The notes beneath the pieces are model-generated. The model was not told where the DNA came from and made no database searches. It was given only the letters and a program-made list of their open reading frames with translations. The position numbers were made by a program, and so were the translations under genes. Shown here piece after piece: positions 11,071-20,522 of a stretch of 64,000 nt of DNA. Source of the DNA: Cerioporus squamosus. Taxonomy: Eukaryota; Basidiomycota; Agaricomycetes; Polyporales; Polyporaceae. The DNA is taken from contig JABYQS010000019.1 of assembly GCA_022592435.1 (NCBI GenBank), positions 310,001 to 374,000 on the forward strand, written 5' to 3'. How positions within the stretch are numbered: the stretch's first letter is position 1; each line of letters begins with the position of its first letter.

Positions 11071-13480
11071 GACGATGGAAACGTTGTCCTGCCTGCGCAG
11101 ACGCCAGTTCCCTTATACGCCGCCTCTTCGCGTGGCCTCCGCTGATGTAAGCCACAACCGACGCCCGTGTCTCCCGCGTATGGCAAGACACCGCCTCGAG
11201 ATTTCTCTCGGTCGGCCGCGACCTGAGCTCGACCTCCCGCCCATGTCGCTACCACGCCCGTCGTGCCACAATATTCTGTCTTGTGCATCCTCAGCGGGTC
11301 CGCGCGCGCTGCAGTCGATGTTTTACTGACGCTTCTGCACGTCTGCGGCGGTCGGCATCCTATTTGCGCCTCGGCCGGCCGGCTCTCTCGGCAGGTAAAA
11401 TTAGACCGCAACGGGAGTCGATAATCCTGTTCGCCAACAGACTCAACACCAAGTTATTCTTGCTCCGATCTGCCAAGGTGCCATGCACTCGACAGTCAGC
11501 GATAGACATGATCCCCGTCTGCCACGGTACAGCAATCATACGCAACACACATTATGTCCCAAGCTCGCTGGCCAAGTGCTCTACAACTTCTCCATACGGG
11601 TCTTCGCCTGCGAAGCGGACGCTGTGCGCAGCAGCGTTTCGCCGCGGCTACTTCCCACAGATGCAAATGCCCTCGACCCGGAGTGCACACACGGGGCGCA
11701 TTGACCGCACGCGTGCCGTTCCGCGTCGAAGCGACTCGCCACTCGCCCCCGACGCCCTCTTCAACTTGCGAGTGCCGGCTCAATCCGATCGGCGCTCCCT
11801 GGGGCCGCACTCGAAGTGCGAACCTCCTCCTCCGAGTCTGCCTTTTCTGCCTCTACGGGTTCCATTCTCTGGGCCGTGGCCGACTCCCGCACGATATCGC
11901 TGCGGTCCCGAAAATAGTACCCAGTTGATGACCTTGTGTGGTGGTGCAGCGTCTCAAGCTACTTAAGCAGACGCGCTAGCTATGTTATTTCTGACCCTCG
12001 ATGGAACAACGCCTATGCATCATGCAGCGCTGACACCACTTGGGGCACAAACTTCTCGCTATATATAATATTAAGCCCTCGCACTGCTGTTTGTCGCCCG
12101 AAGTCGCCCGCTGGCATCCCGAAATACCTCGGCAGCATGACGGCGATAGCCTCCAACAAACCATCTGCGGGAGATATCGCGCTCGTAGCGGCAGTTGCGA
12201 CGTATGCATCCCGGGTCAACCATCCGCGTCTGCGATGCTTATACGTTTCTTGCGAACAGTGCAGTCGTGCCCGTGCAATCTCGGAGCGCAACGGCTGAAG
12301 CCTCAGGACATCCGGAGGTGAAAGAAGAGGCTAACGACGATATAACATTCTCTGCGTTTACCCGTCTTCCCTGCTGGTGCGTCAAGGAACTGATCGGCAT
12401 GTCATCCTCTCCCCTCCGGGCGGTCGATGATCGAAGATTCCGTACTTGGTGACCGCAGAGGCACAGCCTGCGGTTCGGAAGGTGTCGGTGATCCGCTCAT
12501 TTCCACTCAACCTCCGCACGTTATACGCACGACGTTCACAGCTCACATCCTTGCGATGGAGGTGGACACCTCTTGTCCCACCAGTCCTCGAGACCTGGGG
12601 CGACAAGTACAACGATGTTTGCCAGTCCGTCGTGCATGCAACCGCACGGTCGTACACGGCCGCATTGGACCCGCACGATGGCCGGACGCTATAGGATGCT
12701 GCCGTGCGTCCAGCTGATGGTCGACAGGAAGCGGTTCGGATCGCAGCCATACCTCGCGGCGCCGACACAAACTCACTCAGTCGCTGATGCGGCAGCCGGT
12801 GTGGGCACCAGTCAGGTAGTGACTATTGATGACCGAAGGTTGGTCGGCCAGTCGTCTCAAAAGCGGTTTCGAACTGATCTTTACTGACTGTTCGTAGCAT
12901 GATGGCATTCAGTCTTCGCCTGCCTGTACGAGAACGAACGCAATGGCTCTTCCCGGGTATCCTGCAAGTAAGTCGCCTACCGAGCTTTGGGCCGTACACT
13001 GAGGAAGGACTCACTTGACATGCTTGTGCAGGATATGGCTTCGGAGCAGTGAGTACTTGCACGGCGATCTCATCCAGTCACTCCGACATCGCTCCATGAA
13101 GAGTGGCCGTATGTGGTGACCGGTCAGGCGGCAACATGGCATGTTCTCAGTGAGGTGACGCGCGCGAGGCCCCCGAGCCCTTGCGCTATCGGGTCCGTCA
13201 CCTCTACATATGGGAAATGGTGCACTCGTCACGGCATGGGTCGGAAGGACGAATGGAAGGGCGGTCGCAAGCCCTCATCAGGTCGTTCAGATCACAGACG
13301 GAGGCACGCGTGGTGACCACGAGAGTTACTTAGCGGTGAAACGTGCGTGCGTGGAGGCCTCAAGCTCCAGTCCTGATCGCAGGCACACACCTTCTCGAGC
13401 TAGACGAGGCGGAAAATGTACAGTCAGTGAGTTGAAGTACGCACATTTTCGGTAGTCCATATGGAAGATAATGGCAGACT
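11071..13480. other. Gene-poor stretch, no recognised gene
   Basis: Several open frames of 60-230 codons exist but none shows a recognisable motif, and they overlap each other in all frames. A frame at 12446-12694 (+) contains ETWGDKYNDVCQSVVHATAR, which looks protein-like but matches no family I can name; the frame then breaks. The stretch may hold further decayed gene pieces like the kinase relic just to its right. Confidence 0.35.
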
Positions 13481-14020
13481 CACTCGCATCCGCGCTCCTC
13501 GCCGACGAGCTTGGCCAGCACATAACGGCGTATGAGCCAGAGCTAATCGGCCAGTCCGTCAGGCGAACCGCGCTGCAAATCACCAGTGAGCCCTTCGTTC
13601 TCTGGTCTCTTCGCATGAACCCACCCGAGTAAGCATGCGGTAGAGAAGTCTTGCACCGTAGATCGAACGAATACGGGTCGAAAGTATTCGTTTCTAATGG
13701 TGGACGATATGCAGCTGGTCCGAGCTCGACGGGAGGTTGACGATCGGGACAGGTTTGTACCTTGCGAGCTGCCGAGGTTGATGAGGTATATTATGTCCGC
13801 TTCCAGGTGGGGGAAGTCCTGACTGTGCTTCGGGGTTGCAATGAGCATGTTCTTCGGGCGTAAGTCCTATGGTTGCGTTGGCAATAGCGGACCACAATCC
13901 CGGGAGCCGTGCGCACCCTATGAGCAATGTCTCCTGTCGGGCTGATCTATTCATCGTTATTGGAGTACGTGACCCGCTTACTTGCTTCGAATATCTGGCG
14001 AAAGTGGCGAAGGTTGTAGG
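13481..14020 (-). pseudogene. Decayed fungal protein-kinase-like gene (copy 2)
   Basis: Read on the minus strand, pieces of a kinase-like protein lie in correct order but in different frames. They are LRHFRQIFE (near 14000), DLRPKNMLIATPK (near 13860, the catalytic-loop D-x-x-x-x-N with an AG acceptor just before it), IIYLINLGSS (DFG-region counterpart), QPPVELGPAAYRPPLETNTF followed by DPYSFDL (13670-13745), and RRYVLAKLVGEERGCE (near 13500). Every piece has a matching partner in the relic at 18868-19886. Frame changes between IIYLINLGSS and QPPVELG, and the absence of an open path, make it a pseudogene. The N-lobe is not found. Confidence 0.68.
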
Positions 14021-14439
14021 AGATGACCTGGCTGCCTATAAGACCCTAAGAGACAGGCACTCAGTCTCATATACGCATAAAGGCGTCGAGGTTGACTGAC
14101 CGGTTTGAGAGCTGCATGGCACTCATATCGAGTTCTATTCATCGAGTTCGGGCCTCGGCGGACTGGCGGTTGGCTTAGATGCGGGTCGGGCGGTCTTGCC
14201 AGTGCCAGTAAGTCGGTCGATCTCAACATCGTCCATGTCTACTCCTCTTCAGCGAGAGAACAGAGATAAAGGCCATCGACATGTTGGAGCTTGAGGCTGC
14301 GTGCCGCAGGACAACTTCCGTTGAAACTGGAGCGTCACGGGTGGACATATAAGCCTGCGGCTCTTTAAGCTTTATCTGTGTCAAGCGGACTAGCTAAACG
14401 GTGAGTTTACGGTGCAACGATGGGGAAGAATTTCGAAGA

Positions 14440-14745
14440 ACTGGACGAGTGCAGACATTGACAAGACGAAGCCAGGCGAAGCTTTGGATCGGCATGTAGA
14501 TCTGGAGGAGGATCGGAGCCACGTGGCTCTCCGAGGCTCCGAGTCTGTCACTTCTCTCGGCGTCGCTGCCTCGGCTGAGTCGCTCGTCATCTACCACCAT
14601 CACCGTCTACTTCCTTGGCTGTGCGTCGTGTTGCCCTGCTCTGTGCAACTGCATGAGGGCACGAGGATGTCGCGGGCGCATCACGGCAACAACTGCGTAG
14701 AATCTAAATGATTGGACGAAGCTTCCGAGTCGACAAGTGAACCAC
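14440..14745 (+). repeat. Diverged duplicated block, copy A
   Basis: This block aligns, in the same orientation, with 16185-16465. Shared landmarks in the same order are GAGTGCAGACA, GCTTTGGATCGGCA followed by GATCTGGA, AGCCACGTG, GTCATCTAC, GATGTCGCGGG and GACGAAGCTTC. Indels and substitutions between them are many. Neither copy has a conserved open frame that I trust, although short minus-strand frames starting M(T/M)VV..DER occur in both. Together the two copies bracket the small secreted-protein gene. Confidence 0.6.
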
Positions 14746-15171
14746 ATCAAGTCGCAGTACCCGTCAAGTACTCGCTACTGCTAAGTAGTACCCGTAGTAT
14801 TCAATGGGCTCAGGAAATGATGGCATCCGTTGCAAAGCTCCCGCGAACGGCGTCCCTAGACCGCCCTGCCACTGCGGTGATCAGCGTGGATCCTCAATCA
14901 GCCTGCGTTACGTTTCCTGGCAATGCTATGTAGTAGCCATGATGGGAAGCTCAAATTGAGAATTTGCGGATATTCCTCCCCGCTTTCCTGTGCAACTGGT
15001 GCAAGTGCTGCTTCAAATTCAACACGCGTCGGCCTCTGAACGCACCCATTGCCAACGTGATCCTCCCTGCGTCACGACGCCGCGGGGGAATGTGCCCGCT
15101 CTCCACCTCCGTCCTGACTACCATCACTGTCAGCGTCGGTCTGGCAGTGAGATGTCTGCATCGTACCGGTG

Positions 15172-15178
15172 TATAAAA
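15172..15178 (+). promoter_or_regulatory. TATA box of the small secreted protein gene
   Basis: A perfect TATAAAA lies 96 bases upstream of the ATG at 15274 and is followed by a C/T-rich stretch just before the start codon. This is a strong core promoter arrangement for a fungal gene. Confidence 0.6.
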
Positions 15179-15273
15179 GGAGTGTCAGAGCGGTCCCAGG
15201 AGAGCAGCAGCGGCCTTTCTTCTTTTCGACCCAGACGTTGTCATCCCCTCTTTGCTCTACCGTTCTCGCCAAG

Positions 15274-15880
15274 ATGAAGTCTTTCTTCGCTGTTCTCGCC
15301 ACGACCCTCACCGCTGCCTCCTACGTCGCGGCAGCGATCATCCCCGACAACACGCCCCTACACATTAACAGCAACCTCGGTAAGCGTACCCTCGTCTTCC
15401 TATCGACTGCCACTGACCCGCGTCGGCCTCCTGCAGACCGCGGCCTTGCGCTCGCCCTGGCGAACAACGTCCCTACCGCGTTCCTGCTCGTAGACTCGCC
15501 TGGGGACAGCTCGCCCTCCGACCTCACGCTCTTCAACACCACCGCGGGCGACAAGGTCGGGCAGATCGAGCACAACGGCTTGTGCATCACGGCGAACGGC
15601 GTCGGGCCTGGGTTCGCGAGCAACGAGCTCTACGTCGACACGTGCTCGTCGGACCCGGCGCAGCTGTGGACGATCAGCTCGGCGCGGGCGACGATCTCGA
15701 ACGCGGAAAACAACTGCATCAAGGTTGGGCAGGAGGCGCTGCGTGCTAGTGTGAGTGGCTTGCTGTTGTCGTTCTGGATGTTGGCACTGGAGCTGATTGT
15801 CATTGGGCGTTGTGCAGGCTATCCTCGAGCGGTGCGGTCTTGAGTCGCTTGACCAGGAGTGGACGACTTTCGTTGCGTGA
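15274..15880 (+). CDS. Small secreted protein, possible ricin-B-like beta-trefoil
   Basis: Three exons (15274-15379, 15437-15750, 15818-15880) give 160 residues with consistent phases. The start MKSFFAVLATTLTAASYVAAA is a clear signal peptide. The mature part contains GLCITANGVGPG, YVDTCSSDPAQLWTI, NCIKVG and ILERC...DQEWTTF. Cysteines in these positions, together with the two QxW-like ends (AQLW, DQEW), are reminiscent of one and a half ricin-B lectin repeats, as found in secreted fungal beta-trefoil proteins. That fold assignment is an inference; the secretion is well supported. The gene has a good TATA box and lies between two copies of a duplicated block (14440-14745 and 16185-16465). The tail after the last intron is only 20 residues. 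It could bind carbohydrate, but no partner can be named. Confidence 0.8.
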
Positions 15881-16184
15881 GATGCAATCAGACTGGCCGG
15901 CTTGAATACCCACCACTCGTACGCATACACGCACGGACATATACCACCGCACGGTAGTTGAAGGAAGGGTTGGTTAGAGATACTGTAATCGTGCGCAATT
16001 TAATCTGGTAGTGCGTGCCCGAGAAACGCCCCGCTGTCGGCAAGACCATATTGTCGTAGAGGTCGCCGAGACACGAAGAAATGGAGTAAGCCTCAGTAAG
16101 GTGAGTGGTGCCCGGGTGCCCCACCAGTTAGGGCCATCTTCCGCGAGAAGCGGGTGCCGCATGGCGCAAGGATGAGGACCTGGG

Positions 16185-16465
16185 CGAGTGCAGACAAGGC
16201 GCGTCTGGCGTTGGCGACGTCGCACGAAGACCGGATGCTTTGGATCGGCAGATCTGGACGTCTGTAGCCACGTGCTTCTCGACCGCCTCTCGCTTGGCAC
16301 CTCGGGCCTCTCGCTCTCGCTCGTCCTCTGCAACGACCGTCATCTACTTGCTGCGCTCTTTGTCTGCTTTGTGGGATAGACTGGGGAGCGAAGATGTCGC
16401 GGGTGCGTCGCGTCAAGGACGGGATGGCGGAAGGGACGAAGCTTCGACAAGATTCCGGCAACCAT
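16185..16465 (+). repeat. Diverged duplicated block, copy B
   Basis: Partner of the block at 14440-14745 (same orientation, same order of landmarks). It ends about 280 bases before the start codon of the LanC-like gene. The rest of 15881-16745 holds the 3' flank of the secreted-protein gene and the promoter of the LanC-like gene; no other gene is seen there. Confidence 0.6.
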
Positions 16466-16670
16466 TAAGCTTGCACACGCGCGTTCGGACACCGGAGACG
16501 ATGGGCGCAGTGTGCTGACGGACGGCACAGGACGGAGAGATGTGGGCTTAGATGTGCCTGACGCCGGACGGAGGGAGAGGAGAGGGCGGCGAGGACGATG
16601 CGATGAGTCTGACGTCAGTCCAGGCGGTCGTCCGCTGCACTCGGTGCGTCCAGTGCCCCAGCCAGAGCCT

Positions 16671-16676
16671 TTATAT
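16671..16676 (+). promoter_or_regulatory. TATA-like box of the LanC-like gene
   Basis: CCTTTATATCCCC lies 70 bases upstream of the ATG at 16746, with a C-rich stretch between. Supported by position and sequence only. Confidence 0.4.
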
Positions 16677-16745
16677 CCCCCGCCCGTCCGCCTACCCACA
16701 ATCCCTCGCTCGCACAAGGCGCATTGCCTGCAAGCCACGCCCGCC

Positions 16746-18522
16746 ATGTCGTCCAATCCATCCCCGTACATCCCGCACCCCAGAGGTCCGCCCACTGACT
16801 GGAAGACAGTAAAGCATCGCATCCACGACGCTCTCGCTGAGAACGTCCTCCGCGTACATCGCCATCCCTCCTCTAGCCCCAAGGTATACACCGGCAGCGC
16901 AGGTGAGCAACACACACCTCGCCTCGAATCACCACAGCTAAAGTCATACACAGGCGAGATCATCATGGACATGCGCGCCTTCGCCGTCCTCCCCCCCAAG
17001 ACCTTCCCCTATACCCCCACCTCCTCTCTCATCGCTGTGCCGTTCCATGAACCACGCCATGGAAACCGTGTTGCCTACCTCGAGACCAGCATCGGCCCCG
17101 CTACCCTCCTCCTCGTTCGCCAACTCCGTCTCCGCCAGAACCCAGAGTCCAACGCCCACAAGCACGCCAGGAGAGGAAAACTCGATGGAGAGATCCTCGA
17201 GGAAGTCGAGCTCGCAGAGACTTGGAAAGGCGCGGTCGACTTGATAAGCGGCGCGCAAGAGGTCGCGACTATGGAGACCGTCGACGACGACGGCTGCGAG
17301 GTCCTCTACGGTCGCGCTGGGTTGCTATATGCGCTCCTACTTCTACGCTCAGAGCTTGTCATCACCCTTGACTACCTATCACACGCCGGAAAGCAGAAGG
17401 AGAGAGTTGTGCGCGAGGTGGAGAGGCTCTGCTCAGACGACAACATCAAGGCTCTCGTGGATGATATCATCGAGCGAGGCCACGCCGGGGCCAAGCTGTA
17501 TGCGGAGGAACTCGAGGAGACAGAGAGACCGAAGGCTCCCCCGCTCATGTGGAGATGGCACGGCTCGAGATACCTCGGTGCTGCACACGGCGTAGGTGCG
17601 TTCGCTTCCCGCTTCCCGAAAAGCAAAGTTTCATGAACCGTCCCACACAGTGGGCATCTTGCATATGCTCCTCCACGCACCATCAGCGATCCTAGAACCT
17701 CACTGGGATAATATAATCGCTACCATGGAATGGCTCCTTGCCCTCCAAGATCCACAAGGCAACTGGCCCACTAAGGCTGGCCGACATATGCCATACACCT
17801 CCGGCGGTGCGACAACACAGGACGACTCCGCTGCGGTCGCGGTCAGCGAGGTACATGATGACCCGCCGGTGCAGTGGTGCCACGGCGCACCAGGATTCCT
17901 GATGCTCTTCTCCGCCCTCCTTCGACGCGCCGCCGTTTCCCAGTCCGCCTGCCCGCTCTCGCCCGCTCTCCGCTCCACCGTCACCTCCGCCATGACGCGA
18001 GGAGCCGAGCTCGTCTACACGCAAGGCCTCCTCCGGAAGGGCGTAGGGCTTTGCCACGGGGTCGGCGGCACGGTGTACGCGCTGCTCGCCGTCTCGGACG
18101 CGCTTGACGCGTACGAGTCCTTCAGCGGCCAGCCGACGTCGCGCTCGCACTCGCACTCGATCTCGCACTCGCTGTCGCTGAAGCGCGCTGCGGCGCACGC
18201 GCACCTGATCCCGCACGACGTGGAGAACGCGGAGCATGCGTACTGGCTGCAGCGGGCGGTGCACCTCGCGGAGCTCGCGACGGAGTATAGGCAGCTGACG
18301 CAGGAGGGAGAGATGAAGACCCCGGACCATCCGTATAGTTTGTATGAAGGCGTCGCGGGGATGTGCTGTGCGTGGGCGGAGGTGTTGGTGCGGCTTGGGG
18401 ACGGGACGAGCGGGAACGGAAATGGGAATGCGAATGGGAATGGGAGCGCGAGCGCGACTGGGACTGGGGCGCAGAAGAGGGGCGGCATGCCGGGGTATGA
18501 TGATGTTGCGCTGTTGGAGTGA
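16746..18522 (+). CDS. LanC-like protein (LANCL family)
   Basis: Three exons (16746-16902, 16954-17595, 17651-18522) give 556 residues. The first intron, 51 nt, is in frame, so its removal rests on good splice sites and the resulting join YTGSAGEIIMDMR. Family landmarks are in order: LYGRAGLLYALLLL, GAAHGVVGILHMLL, WCHGAPGF, LCHGVGGTVYALL and SLYEGVAGMCCAW. The Cys of WCHG and the Cys-His of LCHG are the zinc ligands of LanC proteins. Animal LANCLs add glutathione to dehydroamino acids formed at phosphorylated Ser/Thr sites, so a similar protein-repair role is possible but not shown. It is longer than animal LANCLs because of His/Ser (SHSHSISHSLS) and Gly/Asn (GNGNGNANGNG) low-complexity inserts. 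A TATA-like box lies 70 bases upstream. It is flanked by kinase-like pseudogenes. Confidence 0.9.
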
Positions 18523-18867
18523 AGAGATTCGTAGAGGCTTTTCTCTTGAGTGAGTCTCTCGTCTCTCGTGATGCGTTCGCCCCGTGCTTTTCGTTTCGTT
18601 AGTGCTGCTGTACTTGTATGCTCACGTCTTGCTGTATCCCCTATGCAGGTGGTTGTAATCTAGAGTGTAGCGCTATGCTTTCTTCCAGTTAGTAGGACGA
18701 CATACGTGAGGGATTATCGTTGTCGGATCCACCGCTAGGCCTGCCGCAAACCACACGCTCCCGTCAAGCTGCCGCGGGCTTCCTGCCATGTGTGCAAGCG
18801 CCCCACGTCACCGCCTTGGGAACAATAAGTAGTGGACGGCTTCGTTCACCTGCCCGGCCCAACCACG

Positions 18868-19886
18868 ATGAAGATTGCGTCTACGGACTCTCCCTTCGCG
18901 ATCCCTTTTCAAACCGGTTCGACCCCCTTGCATACGTTACTTGGCCTGAGTACTGAACAGTTGCTTCCTAGCACATAGCGTGGCGGAGCCCCTTCGAACC
19001 TCATGACGTCCCTCACTATGTTGTCAAGATTGTCAAAGAGTCCAGCCAGGAAGCTGAGATATATGACCGACTGAAGCAGTATGACCGTGCTTCGCCCAAC
19101 CACACTGTGCCCTGCGACGTGATTCGCACCGAGTCTCGGTTCCCTCTCCTTGTCATGCCCTGCGTCAGCCATTATGATGAACAGATATTCTCGGAGTGGA
19201 AGATTACTGAAGTTCTGGATTGTTTCCGCCAGATTGTGGAGGTGCGTCTTTGCGCATGGTCAGTGCCTAGCTGCCAGTGATGACCTCCCAGATCTACATA
19301 GGGCCTGGAATTCTTACACGATCGCCGCATCGTACATCTTGTGAGGGATCAAGGTCGATTACTGTGGCTGTTTTGACGATACTGACAATGCAACACAGGA
19401 TCTGCGTTTCGACAACCTCGTGCTTGCGAAACGATGGGACGTCGAGTACCACAACGGACTTGGAGCTCAACAAGGTCTACATCATCGACTTCAGCGAGTC
19501 ACGACAGCTGCAATTAGGGCCTGGAAAGCAGCCTCCGATTGACTTGCCACGGTCAATTATACCGAAGCCTCTCGACATGCAGCGTCTCGACCCGTACTCC
19601 TTTGACGTGTACTGCCTCGGGAGAGTCCTTTATACGACGCTGGAGGTGCGTCTGGTTTTGTTCCAGTGCTCGCAGCGCGGCGCGACCCCCGGCTGATGGG
19701 ATCGCACAAGTACAGCTTGTCTACAGGCCACGGCTAAAACCTCGGCTTCTGAGGCGATATACGCAGTGGCTCCTCGGGGTTGAGCGAGGATGCACGGGTG
19801 TGTGCCGTTGTCGACCGACTGCCCGGCAAGCGCGTCGGGCTTTCGTGTTGTTGCAGTTTGGTTGCAGTGCACAGTTCGTGGCTTGA
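18868..19886 (+). pseudogene. Decayed fungal protein-kinase-like gene (copy 1)
   Basis: Kinase-like pieces occur in order: MKIASTDSPFAIPFQTG, RSPFEPHDVPHYVVKIVKES, LLVMPCVSHYDEQIF, EVLDCFRQIVE, GLEFLHDRRIVHL joined over a good intron to DLRFDNLVLAKRW (catalytic loop H-x-D-x-x-x-x-N), VYIIDFSESRQL (DFG counterpart, DFS), QPPIDLPRSI, DPYSFDVYCLGRVLY, and finally RRYTQWLLGVERGCTGVCRC. Intron borders look intact. Two lesions break it: a frame change with an in-frame TAG before RSPFEP (about 18973), and another between DVEYHNGLG and VYIIDF (about 19460). The lysine of the N-lobe could be that of VVKIVKES. The family looks like the fungal-specific kinase-like proteins common in agaricomycetes. A missed small intron could rescue one break but hardly both. 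Confidence 0.7.
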
Positions 19887-20522
19887 CTCTGTTAGAGAAC
19901 GCCGTACACTGGCTCCGGAGTGCCTTCGAATCCCCGCGGAAGCCTCCTCCTTAGTGGCTCTCATGTTCTCTCACGACGTTCGGATTTTGCATTTGCTTGT
20001 GCTCACATTCACATACTTACTTTGTCGTGGTATGGTCAGGTATGGGCGTGTTCTATGCCTTGATGTCATGTTTTCCGCCGCTAGGTCCTATTCCAACTCG
20101 GCGGATTACCTCTTACATTTTGTCCCATTACGTGTGGTTATGTTTGGTTATGAGCCACTGTGCCTGTGCGGCCAAAGTGATGACCGCGACCCCAGAAAAG
20201 GACGGTCTTACGAGTCAACGGCCCAGTAACTTTCGCGACCTATGACACTCATCGGAGTAGTCTTTCTGCGTCTCAGGCCAATCTCAGACAACACGTCTGC
20301 CACAGACTATTGCGGCCTCGCCCTAGACGCAGGCCAAGATCAATCCTCAGGCAGATCTTCTCTTCATATCGTATCTCTACTTCGTCGAACTTACCTTCTG
20401 TCATTGTCGAGCGTGCGATCATCAAGCACAATCACTTTGAGACGTATCAAGCAGACAGCTCCGCCTATAGTGATGCTCATAGAGACGCCCAGGCTCTCTG
20501 GGCACCGTGAATAGGCAACAGT
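19887..20522. other. Intergenic, 3' side of MTR4
   Basis: No recognisable coding frame or RNA gene. The right end is presumably the MTR4 3' untranslated region, since MTR4 runs leftwards and ends at 20523. Confidence 0.4.

Noticed and set aside
12446..12694. Possible cytochrome P450 or other enzyme fragment containing ETWGDKYNDVCQSVVHATAR
   Set aside because: Looks protein-like but no neighbouring heme-binding, ExxR or other diagnostic motif was found, so no family is claimed.
1890..18522. Secondary-metabolite cluster built from the OYE, hydrolase, oxidase and LanC-like genes
   Set aside because: No backbone synthase (PKS, NRPS, terpene cyclase) is present, and housekeeping NOG1 lies among them.
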